A program made the translations under genes and the position numbers. 64,000 bases of DNA. Origin: an uncultured Tateyamaria sp. GTDB taxonomy: Bacteria; Pseudomonadota; Alphaproteobacteria; Rhodobacterales; Rhodobacteraceae. The stretch is taken from positions 18,243-82,242 of the forward strand of contig NZ_CANLAG010000011.1 in NCBI RefSeq assembly GCF_947488715.1. The letters run 5' to 3'. How positions within the stretch are numbered: position 1 is the stretch's first letter; each line of letters begins with the position of its first letter. Positions 45,215-53,813 of this stretch are shown here, piece after piece. A model generated the notes under the pieces. The model was given only the letters and a program-made list of their open reading frames with translations, was not told the DNA's origin and searched no databases.

Positions 45215-46014
45215 CGGACAGTTTGACCTTTACCATTCTTGGATGCGGATCATCCGGGGGCGTTCCACGTTTGGGTGGACATTGGGGCGCATGCGACCCC
45301 GCCAACCCCAAGAATCGCCGCCAACGCTGTTCCCTGTTGATCCAGCGCACCAGCCCGAATGGCACCACCAGCGTGCTGGTCGATACGTCGCCCGATTTGC
45401 GCAACCAACTGCTGGACGCAGGCATCGGCCGCCTCGACGGCGTTGTCTATACCCACGCCCATGCGGACCACGTGCACGGAATTGATGACCTGCGCATGAT
45501 TGTTTTTAACATGCGCGAACGCCTGCCTGTATGGGCGGACGGGGCCACTCAGGATGCCCTGCTGTCGCGGTTCGGCTATGTTTTTGTCCAACCCAAGGGC
45601 TCACCCTACCCGCCTATTCTGGAATTGAACACACTATCCAGTGATACCTTGATCGACGGACCGGGCGGGCCAATCACACTGTCGCATTTCGAGGTGTCAC
45701 ACGGGTCGATTGATGCGCTGGGATTTCGCGTAAACGGTGTCGCTTATCTGCCGGATGTGGCGTCTGTTCCGGATGATGCCTGGGCGCATCTGGAAAATCT
45801 GGATGTGTGGATCGTGGATGCCTTGCGCCGTGACCCGCATCCGACGCACAGCCATCTTGAGAACACACTGGCTTGGATCGAAAAGGTCAGACCCAAACGC
45901 GCCGTCTTGACCAACATGCACATCGACCTCGACTACGACACCGTTCTGGCAGAGACACCGGCGCATGTTGAACCCGCGTATGACGGCATGACAATCACGG
46001 TTCCGGTGACCTGA
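45211..46014 (+). CDS. MBL-fold metallohydrolase (PhnP-like)
   Basis: 267 residues with the N-terminal TILGCGSSGGVPRLGGHWGAC and the metal motif THAHADHVHGIDD, then SHGSIDALGFR and NMHIDLDYD. The pattern resembles phosphodiesterases of the PhnP type. The exact substrate is unknown. It is last in the SPOR-dacC-tmk-holB-tatD series. Confidence 0.88.
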   Translation: MTDSLTFTILGCGSSGGVPRLGGHWGACDPANPKNRRQRCSLLIQRTSPNGTTSVLVDTSPDLRNQLLDAGIGRLDGVVYTHAHADHVHGIDDLRMIVFNMRERLPVWADGATQDALLSRFGYVFVQPKGSPYPPILELNTLSSDTLIDGPGGPITLSHFEVSHGSIDALGFRVNGVAYLPDVASVPDDAWAHLENLDVWIVDALRRDPHPTHSHLENTLAWIEKVRPKRAVLTNMHIDLDYDTVLAETPAHVEPAYDGMTITVPVT

Positions 46015-46064
46015 CACCATTTCATTGATGGACCGTGTTGGTCCCCTGCTGCAGAGGCCTGACC

Positions 46065-46994
46065 ATGCAAGCCCTTCTCGAGGTTATCCTGCCGGTCTTT
46101 GTCGTGATCGGGTTCGGCTATGTTGCTGTGTGGCGCGGGTTTTTCACGTCTCAGGGCGTTGATGCCCTGATGAAATTCTCGCAAAACTTTGCCATTCCCT
46201 GCCTGCTGTTCATGGCCATCGCAAACCTCGATCTGCAGGCAAGCCTCGATATCCGACTGCTGGCCAGCTTTTATGTGGGTGCCGCGTCTGGCTTTGCCGT
46301 TGGCACGGCAGCGGCGTTCTATCTGTTCAAAAGAAACATCGAAGACAGCATCGCCATCGGGTTTTGCTGTCTGTTTTCAAATTCCGTTCTGCTGGGGCTG
46401 GCCATCAACGAACGCGCCTATGGTCCGGATGCTTTGGCGGGCGCATACACGATTATCGCGTTCCACTCACCGTTTTGCTACGGGCTGGGCATCACGGCGA
46501 TGGAGATTGCGCGCAACCGTGGGCAATCGCCGCTGGTGATGGTGCGCGGTGTGGCGCGGGCCATGTTTCGCAATGTGCTGGTGTTGGCCATTATCGCCGG
46601 TTTTGTCGTCAACCTTGGCGGCATCCCACTGCCCGGTGTTTTGCGTGACGGCCTCGACCTGGTCATTCGGGCGGCCCTGCCCACGGCTCTATTCGCGCTT
46701 GGCGGTGTGTTGATACAGTACAAGCCTGAAGGCGATGCACGGGTGATTGCCATGGTGTGCGCCGTATCGCTGATCCTGCATCCTGCTATTACGTGGAGCC
46801 TTGGCACAGCGCTTGCCGTGCCGAAAGACGTGTTCCAGCCCGGAGTGCTGACAGCGGCGATGGCGCCGGGTGTCAACGGCTATATCTTTGCCAACATGTA
46901 TGGGCGCGCGCGCCGCGTCGCGGCCACGTCGGTTCTGGTTGCAACGGCGCTGACGGTTTTGACCGCGTGGATGTGGATTACGGTTCTGGGATAG
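46065..46994 (+). CDS. AEC family transporter
   Basis: 309-residue membrane protein with about ten hydrophobic segments. It starts MQALLEVILPVFVVIGFGY and includes KFSQNFAIPCLLFMAIANLD, typical of auxin-efflux-carrier-like permeases that move organic acids. The ATG at 46065 has GAGG upstream. Its 3' end overlaps the convergent YihY gene by 17 bases. Confidence 0.87.
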   Translation: MQALLEVILPVFVVIGFGYVAVWRGFFTSQGVDALMKFSQNFAIPCLLFMAIANLDLQASLDIRLLASFYVGAASGFAVGTAAAFYLFKRNIEDSIAIGFCCLFSNSVLLGLAINERAYGPDALAGAYTIIAFHSPFCYGLGITAMEIARNRGQSPLVMVRGVARAMFRNVLVLAIIAGFVVNLGGIPLPGVLRDGLDLVIRAALPTALFALGGVLIQYKPEGDARVIAMVCAVSLILHPAITWSLGTALAVPKDVFQPGVLTAAMAPGVNGYIFANMYGRARRVAATSVLVATALTVLTAWMWITVLG

Positions 46995-47883
46995 ACAGGT
47001 GCGCCCGACGCGCCCGGGCCAGTTCAGCGTTCAGCGCACCGCCCAGTAAGACCAGATAGGCGCTGATAAACAGCCACATCAGCATTACGATCACGGCACC
47101 AATAGATCCGTAGACCTCATTGTAGGTGCCGAAATTCCGCAGGTAGATCGAAAACCCAACCGAGGCCGCGATCCATCCAACCGCGGCAAATATCGCGCCG
47201 GGCGAGATCAGCTTTGGCCGTTTGCCTTTGAGGTTGGGGCCCAGCCGGTAGATCACTGCAAAGCCGACCAGCAAAACAGAAATGCCAACGCCCCAACGCA
47301 ACACTTCGATACCAAAGCCGGCCCAAGGACCAAGTGGAACAAAGGCCAGTATCACTGGCAAAATCACGATACAGGCCATTGCGACAAGCAAAACGCCAAT
47401 CAGACTGCCGGTTAGCAGAAAGGCACGCGCGTAATGGGATATGCCCGACCTGTTCGGGGCATCGTAAATCGCGTTCAGCCCACGCATCAGGGCCGCAACA
47501 CCGGCCCGCGCCGACCAAAGCGCAAAACCAAAGGACACCAGCGATGCCCACCCCAATGTCAGCCCGTCCGTGGTCGACAGCTTAATGAGCTGTCCTGCCA
47601 ACAAACGGTACACGTCCGCAGGAATCACCGCCCGAAACTCTTCCAACTGTTCGAGGGCCAGCGCCGGGTCCCCGACGATCCCCCAAAGTGCAATCGTGGC
47701 GGCAAGACCCGGGAAAACCGCGAGAATGGCGTAGAACGCCACACCCGCAGAGATTAACCCGAGGTTCTTTTCATCCATCAAACGAAACACGTGCTGTATC
47801 GCACGCCACCACAGCGCCGGGTTCTTGGGCGGGCGGGACGAAGACTCTGGAGATTCTGACATCGGGGCAGGTGGCTCTTTCAT
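46978..47883 (-). CDS. YihY/virulence factor BrkB family membrane protein
   Basis: 301 residues from the ATG at 47883 (a start at 47862 is also possible). Six hydrophobic segments; motifs LISAGVAFYAILAVFPGLAA, GLNAIYDAP and GSIGAVIVMLMWLFISAYLVLLGG are characteristic of the family, once called ribonuclease BN in error. Function is not firmly known. The frame is open upstream through the tRNA-His gene, which excludes the longer version. Confidence 0.88.
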   Translation of the reverse strand: MKEPPAPMSESPESSSRPPKNPALWWRAIQHVFRLMDEKNLGLISAGVAFYAILAVFPGLAATIALWGIVGDPALALEQLEEFRAVIPADVYRLLAGQLIKLSTTDGLTLGWASLVSFGFALWSARAGVAALMRGLNAIYDAPNRSGISHYARAFLLTGSLIGVLLVAMACIVILPVILAFVPLGPWAGFGIEVLRWGVGISVLLVGFAVIYRLGPNLKGKRPKLISPGAIFAAVGWIAASVGFSIYLRNFGTYNEVYGSIGAVIVMLMWLFISAYLVLLGGALNAELARARRAHLSIPEP

Positions 47884-48015
47884 ACGTCGACGACAAATAG
47901 CGCCGTAGGCGCAGATTGCCAAACTCCGGTGCCCGTTGAGCGTAGGCACAACCAGACTGAATGCTCTAACCTGCCAGTCGTCCTGCGCCGCGAAAACGTT
48001 TCGGATGTAAAGGGG

Positions 48016-48092
48016 TGGTACCACCTCCCCGGCTCGAACGGGGGACCTCCTGATCCACAATCAGGCGCTCTAACCTACTGAGCTAAGGCGGC
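48016..48092 (-). tRNA. tRNA-His (GUG anticodon)
   Basis: 77 bases with encoded CCA. The minus strand reads GCCGCCTTAGCTCAGT at the 5' end. Anticodon loop TTGTGGA has GTG, and the T-arm is CCCCGTTCGAGCCGGGG. The discriminator is A and the base before the first G is T, so no G-1 is encoded, as in other alphaproteobacteria. Confidence 0.95.
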
Positions 48093-48135
48093 ACTGGGGT
48101 TCAAATACCCATGAGTCCCACCGAATGCAAGACCG

Positions 48136-48618
48136 TCAAAACCGATAAACCCACGTCTGCTCCACCAGATCCTGACCGAAGGAATGCACTGGTTTGGACA
48201 CGGTCAGCTCCCATCCGGTGCGCGCATAGAGTGCGCAGGCTGCACGGTGGCTTTCATGCGTCCACAGCGTCATGCCAGTATATCCATTGCCTCTCGCAAA
48301 TCCCATACAGCGTTGTAGCAACATGCGCCCAACACCCCTGCCCCGCGCCTGTGGCACCAACAGGAACAGGCGCAGTTTGGCCGTTTGCTCGTCGTGACGT
48401 ACACAGAAAATCGACCCAAGGCGTTCACCGCCAGCTTCGGCGATCCACCCCTGTTCACAGGCCGGATCATGGTCCGACACATATCCATCCAGAATGGACC
48501 GGACCAATGGGCCAAAGGTGTCGTCGAACCCATCGTCGCTCGCGTACAGAAAGGCATGTTGATCAACCAGCCAATCGGTATCTTCTGCTTGGAACGGGCG
48601 CAGGATCGTTTCACTCAT
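48136..48618 (-). CDS. GNAT family N-acetyltransferase
   Basis: 160 residues with a GNAT fold: ILRPFQAEDTDWLV at the start, the acetyl-CoA loop VPQARGRGVGRMLLQRC near residue 90, and a C-terminal TGWELTVS. The ATG at 48618 gives the standard N-terminus; the frame is open to 48735. The acceptor substrate cannot be predicted. Confidence 0.85.
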   Translation of the reverse strand: MSETILRPFQAEDTDWLVDQHAFLYASDDGFDDTFGPLVRSILDGYVSDHDPACEQGWIAEAGGERLGSIFCVRHDEQTAKLRLFLLVPQARGRGVGRMLLQRCMGFARGNGYTGMTLWTHESHRAACALYARTGWELTVSKPVHSFGQDLVEQTWVYRF

Positions 48619-48700
48619 ACGGACCACTGTGCACCGCGTCCGCTTGCCTTTCAAGCCCATGCAGGCTAGCACATCCGCTCTGTCAGCACCGGAGGCGACC

Positions 48701-48889
48701 ATGGGCATCAACAGCGAACGCGACATCGAAGCCAACCTGCAAATCGGGCCAACCGATCAAGGCATGGTGCGCATCTATATCGAGGCCAAAGGCGTTGAAA
48801 TCCCAATGGATTTCGACCCAGAAGAAGCCAGCGAAATTGCCGACGAAATCCGGGCCGCCGCCAAGGCCGCCGAGGCGATGAAGCGCTAA
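48701..48889 (+). CDS. DUF6324 family small protein
   Basis: 62 residues, starting MGINSERDIEANLQIGPTD, then GVEIPMDFDPEEASEIADEIR. The sequence matches a small conserved Rhodobacteraceae family of unknown function. ATG at 48701 with GGAGG six bases upstream. Its first part overlaps the upstream, unused extension of the GNAT gene. Confidence 0.8.
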   Translation: MGINSERDIEANLQIGPTDQGMVRIYIEAKGVEIPMDFDPEEASEIADEIRAAAKAAEAMKR

Positions 48890-48895
48890 AAGCGG

Positions 48896-49678
48896 TCAGC
48901 CGCCCATTGCGTTCAACACGACGCTCAAAGCCTCGTATGGTTTGTAGTCCAGCATCAGAACCAGCGCCTGTGACATCGCAGGGCCATGGGGTGACAGGCC
49001 CGCGATGCTCAGGAAATAGGGCACCACGGCACCGAAAAACAGCAACACGCGCATATACAAAAAGAACAGCGACGGAACTTGGGAGACCGTCACAGTGACA
49101 AGCGTGTTCAATATCGACATGGTCCGTGAATAGGCTTTCCGCCTGTCCAGCCACAGGCGCATCGCTTGGTTCACGCCGAACACAACGTATTGCCAAAAGG
49201 TCTGTACCGTTGCCTGCGCGATCCCTACCCCGCGAAACAGAACCCAGAAAAAACCGAGCATCACCAGAATACCCACCAACTCCTCGGACGAACTTTGCCG
49301 CAAGGCATCAACTGCCGCGCGAATGTCATTGATCAACGTTTCGGTGCCGCCCGGATCACTTTGAATATCCGCGACCGTTTGCGCGTCCAGCTCTGCGAGG
49401 AGTTGCTCGATTTCGAGCTGCAGCTTTTGATTGCCCAACTCGGTCTTCAGCGCCGATGCAGGTGCCTGATCAATTGCGATGCGGTCCTTGCTCCAGCCCA
49501 GAACGCCTGAATAAATCGCCATGACGGCTGTGACCATCGCGGCGACGGCAGTGATGTATTTGACAGGGTCCCAACCTCCGCCGTTGCCGTCGTCCTCTTT
49601 GCTCAGCTTGCCTTCCAACCGGCCCAGATCGCGGCGGATGTCGCCAAGTGCGGTGGTGATGTTCGGATTATCAGTCAT
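48896..49678 (-). CDS. Membrane protein of unknown function
   Basis: 260 residues: a short soluble start (DIRRDLGRLEGKLSKEDDG), one transmembrane segment (ITAVAAMVTAVMAIYSGVLGW), a charged helical stretch of about 70 residues (LGNQKLQLEIEQLLAELD), then about four hydrophobic segments. No family was recognised. ATG at 49678 with AAAGGGC upstream. It is convergent with the DUF6324 gene. Confidence 0.7.
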   Translation of the reverse strand: MTDNPNITTALGDIRRDLGRLEGKLSKEDDGNGGGWDPVKYITAVAAMVTAVMAIYSGVLGWSKDRIAIDQAPASALKTELGNQKLQLEIEQLLAELDAQTVADIQSDPGGTETLINDIRAAVDALRQSSSEELVGILVMLGFFWVLFRGVGIAQATVQTFWQYVVFGVNQAMRLWLDRRKAYSRTMSILNTLVTVTVSQVPSLFFLYMRVLLFFGAVVPYFLSIAGLSPHGPAMSQALVLMLDYKPYEALSVVLNAMGG

Positions 49679-49866
49679 TGAAAAAGCCCTTTGGTCCAAA
49701 TCGCGGCACAACCATACCGTGACTTTGACCGTCGGCCTAGATCGTTGCGCGCCGCGCAAAATGCGGCAGGCCACCCGACTGGACGGATGGCCTGCCAATC
49801 ACGCAACTGCAGGGCACATGTTAAGATGGGGGCCACATACCGGGTCGCAGCGCGCGACTTGCCACC

Positions 49867-50571
49867 TCAGAATGCGATCCGTGCGCCCAGATTGAGCGAC
49901 ACGGCACTCACGTCACCACTTACCACACCGGTCGATGCACCCGAGGGGGCAAACCTGTTTGATTCCACATCAAAAAAGCGCCGATAGCGCGTATCGGCCG
50001 TCAACGTGACGCGGTCCGACACCTGCCATGCAACACCCGCGATCAACTGCGCCCCAAAAGCGGTGTCGCTTTCGTTGACCTGTACGCCAGGCCCGTAAAC
50101 CAGGTCCTGCGAGAACCGACCAACACCCAAGCCCGCGCCGACAAAGGGGGTGACCGCGCTGCCCGTATCAAAATCGGCCAGAATGTTTGCAAACAGCGTG
50201 GTCGATTGCAGACCGCCGGATACGTTCACCTCAGGATTGGGACCATTGCCTGAAAACCGGATCTCGTCCGCATCTGTATCCGAATAGCTGAGGTCCAACT
50301 CGACCCGCACGCCGACGTTGTCCGTGCTCCATTGAGGCAACCGAAGGCCGACGCCGAGACCGAACTGGAACCCGTCGTCATAGTCGGTGTCGACGGTTTG
50401 CGGGTTGCCGCCGATGATACCGCTGGTGTTCAGGTCGCTGTTCAGAACCGCCCCACCATAGACAAAGCCATAGCGGCCACTGTCCTGGGCCATTGCGCCA
50501 GAGGCGGCGGCGGTTGCACAAAATGCGGCGGCAGTCAGCAAAGCCGCGCGGGAAGAAGCGTTTCGTTTCAT
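49867..50571 (-). CDS. Outer-membrane beta-barrel protein
   Basis: 234 residues with a signal peptide (RAALLTAAAFCATAAASGAMA, split at AQ). The mature part has alternating strands typical of an eight-stranded OmpA/OmpX-like barrel, opens with YGFVYGGAVLNSDLN and ends with aromatic Phe (LGARIAF), the usual outer-membrane insertion signal. The ATG is at 50571; the frame extends to 50604. Confidence 0.83.
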   Translation of the reverse strand: MKRNASSRAALLTAAAFCATAAASGAMAQDSGRYGFVYGGAVLNSDLNTSGIIGGNPQTVDTDYDDGFQFGLGVGLRLPQWSTDNVGVRVELDLSYSDTDADEIRFSGNGPNPEVNVSGGLQSTTLFANILADFDTGSAVTPFVGAGLGVGRFSQDLVYGPGVQVNESDTAFGAQLIAGVAWQVSDRVTLTADTRYRRFFDVESNRFAPSGASTGVVSGDVSAVSLNLGARIAF

Positions 50572-50681
50572 GGTGTGGCATGTCCCTTGTTTCAAACGTG
50601 ACACGATGAAAACGCGGGACAGACGGGTCTTATGCGATCACGTCAGATGACCGATCCGTGATCGATTGCGCGGCGCGCCTC

Positions 50682-51140
50682 TTACCACCCAAGCGCAGCG
50701 CCAGGGTCACGTAGGTTTTGCAATCGCCGGGCCGCATGGGTCGCAAATTTTTGCACCATCACCTTGCGCCGCGCGGGTGCAAGCTTGTCCTCGGGGGCCA
50801 TGCGGATGATTTCGGCATCATAGGCATCTGCAATGACCAACCCGGTGCCTTCGGGCAATAGGTCGACCGGAAAATCGCCGTCCACAGCCCAGAAAAAGCG
50901 GTCACACCACTCCAGGTACCCTTCCCACTTGCCATCAGACATGAAGTCCGCGCGGCTGGACTTGCATTCGACAACCCAGATCTCGCCTTTGGGACCAAGC
51001 GCCATCACGTCCACGCGCAAACCGCGTGTCGGCACCAACTCTTCGACTGTGGCCCATCCGAGCGACGCCAAGTGGCGCGCGACCCCCCGCGCCAAAAGTT
51101 GGCCGGGCATCAAGGCGTTTTGTTCAAGCACGGTGTCCAT
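50682..51140 (-). CDS. mmcB: MmcB family DNA repair protein
   Basis: 152 residues with a PD-(D/E)XK-like core: VPTRGLRVDVMALGPKGEIWVVECKSSRADF contains the Asp and the ExK. MmcB is a Caulobacter mitomycin-C-resistance protein of the SOS response. A consensus LexA box lies 13 bases before the start codon, so SOS control is very likely. It is divergent from the membrane-protein gene at 51263. Confidence 0.88.
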   Translation of the reverse strand: MDTVLEQNALMPGQLLARGVARHLASLGWATVEELVPTRGLRVDVMALGPKGEIWVVECKSSRADFMSDGKWEGYLEWCDRFFWAVDGDFPVDLLPEGTGLVIADAYDAEIIRMAPEDKLAPARRKVMVQKFATHAARRLQNLRDPGAALGW

Positions 51141-51152
51141 TTTTCAAAATAT

Positions 51153-51167
51153 GAACAAAACCTGAAC
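51153..51167 (-). promoter_or_regulatory. LexA (SOS) box, GAAC-N7-GAAC
   Basis: GAAC AAAACCT GAAC matches the alphaproteobacterial LexA consensus (read GTTC-N7-GTTC on the other strand). It is 13 bases upstream of the mmcB start and 96 bases upstream of the divergent gene, and may control both. Confidence 0.85.
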
Positions 51168-51262
51168 AAATGCAAGCGCCGCCCACGCACTTGCGCCTTG
51201 GGCACCAGCGCTTAGGTTAACAAACGCGCTAGGCTGCGCCCTGACAGAGACGAGGACACCTG

Positions 51263-52549
51263 ATGAGCAACGACACCCGCCTGACCGACGCACAGGCACG
51301 CGGCGTCAGATACGCCCGCGAACTCGAAGGGCATCTGAGCTGGCTCGACACGTTTTCGGGCACAGCCTTGGGCGTTCTCGCTGTGGCCTCTGGTATCTAC
51401 ACATATCTCGGTGTGTCGTCGCTCTTGGATGAAAACGGAGCGATGTCGGTCTTTGCCGCCATCGCCTATTCGGTTGCCGTGTCGGTCGGCATCTTTGTGT
51501 TCTGGTCCTATATGATGCGTCTTTTCCCGGCGGTACGCACCGCTCAGGCGCGCATCGGGTTGATTGTCGCCATGGGAGCGGGGTCGCTGGCGATTGTCGC
51601 TATGTCGTCGTGGTTGAACGCCGCCGCTCTGGCGGGGTCCGCTGCTGTTGAACAGCACCTTGCCAAAACGGTTCAGGACTACCAATCCAGCCTTGAGCGT
51701 GCGCACGAAGTGGCACTGACCGCGCAATCCCTCGAGCGCGATGTCGCACGTGTACGCCAGTCGTTCGAAGACCTGAGCGAACAGGAAGCCGCCGGTGCGC
51801 TGTCCGGATTGGCCGGTCGCGGCGCAGTGTTTCGTGTCCTGCGCCAGAAAGCGGCAGAGTTGTCCGGCCTGGAAGGACAGATCAGCGCCCAAACCCCACT
51901 GGTGGAGAGCGCATTTGCCGAGGGCAACGCCATTCTCAGCCGGATGCGTGCGCTTACCGTCGAACCCGGACCGGTAGAGGCCCGCAGCGTCGAGTTTTCG
52001 GAACAAGCCGTGCGGCTGGCCGGTCTGATCACCCAAATTCGACAATTGTCTGTGGCCCCTTTGGTTGAGCGCGCCGCACAGGACCTCGCGGCGTCGGTGG
52101 TTCTGCCAGAGCTGGACAGCACCACGGAGCAAGGGCGCACGGATCAGGCCGCTACCATTTCGTCGGTGCTCGAAGTATTGGCCCAGCGCGCCACGACCCT
52201 CGAACGCGCGGCTCAGGCCGTTGTGGCGCTGCAACCTGCGACGGACGTCACCTATACGCCGATCTCTTCCGCTGACGCCGTGATCCTTTATGCCCGCAAT
52301 TTCGTGCCCTCATGGGCAGGTGCCATTGCCATTGACCTGCTGCCTGCGGTTTTGGTGTTCATCCTGGCCATCACACAATCCGCCATTCGTGGCGGACGCG
52401 AAGGTGCCGCAGTCGAAGACACCTTGACCCTCGCAGAACTGCGCGCAGCCCTTGCCGCAGTGCGCGACGTGGAAACCGCAATGACAGCACCCGACACTAC
52501 GCCACCGCTAGCACCTGTTGCGCGCCCACCCGCCAAGGCTGCGGAATGA
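51263..52549 (+). CDS. Membrane protein with long coiled-coil region
   Basis: 428 residues: three hydrophobic segments near the N-terminus (about 35-55, 62-85 and 95-120), a long charged helical stretch of about 200 residues (HLAKTVQDYQSSLERAHEVAL and following), one further segment near 350-370, and a polar Pro-rich end. No family was recognised. ATG at 51263 after ACGAGGACACC. It overlaps the next gene by 4 bases (ATGA), so the pair acts together. The upstream region includes the SOS box. Confidence 0.75.
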   Translation: MSNDTRLTDAQARGVRYARELEGHLSWLDTFSGTALGVLAVASGIYTYLGVSSLLDENGAMSVFAAIAYSVAVSVGIFVFWSYMMRLFPAVRTAQARIGLIVAMGAGSLAIVAMSSWLNAAALAGSAAVEQHLAKTVQDYQSSLERAHEVALTAQSLERDVARVRQSFEDLSEQEAAGALSGLAGRGAVFRVLRQKAAELSGLEGQISAQTPLVESAFAEGNAILSRMRALTVEPGPVEARSVEFSEQAVRLAGLITQIRQLSVAPLVERAAQDLAASVVLPELDSTTEQGRTDQAATISSVLEVLAQRATTLERAAQAVVALQPATDVTYTPISSADAVILYARNFVPSWAGAIAIDLLPAVLVFILAITQSAIRGGREGAAVEDTLTLAELRAALAAVRDVETAMTAPDTTPPLAPVARPPAKAAE

Positions 52550-53301
52550 GCACGCAGCCTGTTCGCACGCGCGGCCCCGTCGCGCGCATCCTGATGGGGG
52601 TGTTGGTGTTTCAACTGGGCATTGGCGGTTTGCTGATCCTCGGCGATATGCAAGGCCTGCGGCTCCCGACCTTGGGTCCAAGCGCGCCCCGCCTGACCGA
52701 ACCGGTGCGCCCCGGAGACCAACGCCGCACATTCAGGCCCGACCGCGACCGACCAGTTGTACAACCGGCCCGCAATCCCGGCGAACTGCCCGATCGCCTT
52801 GTACTGGCTCAAAGCGACGGCGCAACGTACCGGCTTGAGGGTGGTATCAGCGCTGGCGATGCTGACCGCCTGTCGGATATGCTGACCCAAGCTGAACCAG
52901 CACCGGACACCCTCATCCTGCAAAGCCCCGGTGGATCGGTACAGGATGCACTGGCGCTGGGCCGTTTCATCCGCTCGCAAGGCATCAGCACCCGGATGTT
53001 GTCTGGCGAATTCTGCTATTCTGCCTGCCCCTACCTGTTGGCGGCAGGCGTAGAACGTGACATCGACCCCGATGCATCTGTCGGCGTGCACCAGCACTAC
53101 TTTGGCGAAAACACATTTCTACCTGCTGCTTTCGCAGTCGAAGATATTCAGCGCGGCCAAGGTGAGGTCATGACGTATCTCAACGACATGGGCATTGACC
53201 CATTGGTTATGCAGCACGCGCTCAGCACCCCACCCGACCAGATTTATGTCCTGCTGCCAGAAGAATTGGACACCTACGGATTTACCCAACCAGCGCAGTG
53301 A
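52546..53301 (+). CDS. ClpP-like/crotonase-fold periplasmic protein
   Basis: 251 residues with one N-terminal transmembrane segment (ILMGVLVFQLGIGGLLIL) and then a ClpP/crotonase-fold domain: LILQSPGGSVQDALALGRFIR, a Ser-Cys-Pro segment EFCYSACPYLLAAG where the serine nucleophile would sit, and ASVGVHQHYFG with the His. The layout resembles uncharacterised ClpP-like serine proteases anchored in the membrane and facing the periplasm. Its ATG overlaps the previous stop codon. Confidence 0.82.
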   Translation: MSTQPVRTRGPVARILMGVLVFQLGIGGLLILGDMQGLRLPTLGPSAPRLTEPVRPGDQRRTFRPDRDRPVVQPARNPGELPDRLVLAQSDGATYRLEGGISAGDADRLSDMLTQAEPAPDTLILQSPGGSVQDALALGRFIRSQGISTRMLSGEFCYSACPYLLAAGVERDIDPDASVGVHQHYFGENTFLPAAFAVEDIQRGQGEVMTYLNDMGIDPLVMQHALSTPPDQIYVLLPEELDTYGFTQPAQ

Positions 53302-53341
53302 CCAATGGGCGGTCTCATGCTGGAATCGCGCGCCTTGACGT

Positions 53342-53357
53342 GATACCAAAAGGTATC
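53342..53357 (+). promoter_or_regulatory. Inverted repeat, operator candidate of the cupin-ArsR operon (site 1)
   Basis: GATACC AAAA GGTATC is a perfect 16-bp inverted repeat. A second, imperfect copy follows at 53368-53383. Both lie just upstream of the cupin start at 53400. The ArsR-family regulator encoded in the operon is the likely ligand-responsive binder. Confidence 0.6.
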
Positions 53358-53367
53358 TAATTAATAT

Positions 53368-53383
53368 GATACCAAATGGAATC
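53368..53383 (+). promoter_or_regulatory. Inverted repeat, operator candidate (site 2)
   Basis: GATACC AAAT GGAATC repeats site 1 with one arm mismatch, 26 bases downstream of it (start to start). Confidence 0.55.
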
Positions 53384-53399
53384 ATATTGGATGCCAAAC

Positions 53400-53813
53400 A
53401 TGAAAAAACTCGCTTTCGCGATATGCCTTGCGGCCACATCGGCCTTGGCCAGCGATCCCAAAATCACGCTTGCACCTGTTGAGACCCTCAACTGGGACAC
53501 AACACCGGAAGGGGTGGCATTTGCCCCATTGTCCGGTGACCGCCACAATGGCGCCTATTTTGCCATGGTTGAATTGCCCGCAGGCACCGTAAGCCCAGCA
53601 CATACCAAGTCAGCCACCATGTACGGTGTCATGATCAAGGGTCAGATGACGCACTCAATGCCAGACACGGCCAAGGCCCCGGTCGTCGGTCCCGGCGCAT
53701 ATTATGAAATCCCCGGCGGGCTCCCGCATGTCTCGTCCTGCGTATCCGCCACCCCTTGTGTCACGATGCTGTACCAGGACGGGCCATTTGATTTTGTTCC
53801 GGTGACACCATGA
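53400..53813 (+). CDS. Exported cupin domain protein
   Basis: 137 residues with a signal peptide (MKKLAFAICLAATSALA). The mature protein is a cupin: VELPAGTVSPAHTKSATMYGV with a single His, and GPGAYYEIPGGLPHVSSC with the second motif. ATG at 53400 (ATG at 53391 is also in frame). First in the operon with ArsR and SRPBCC genes, and its stop overlaps the arsR start. Confidence 0.8.
   Translation: MKKLAFAICLAATSALASDPKITLAPVETLNWDTTPEGVAFAPLSGDRHNGAYFAMVELPAGTVSPAHTKSATMYGVMIKGQMTHSMPDTAKAPVVGPGAYYEIPGGLPHVSSCVSATPCVTMLYQDGPFDFVPVTP

Noticed and set aside
47884..48060. Upstream extension of the YihY frame
   Set aside because: It runs through the tRNA-His gene, so the longer start cannot be real.
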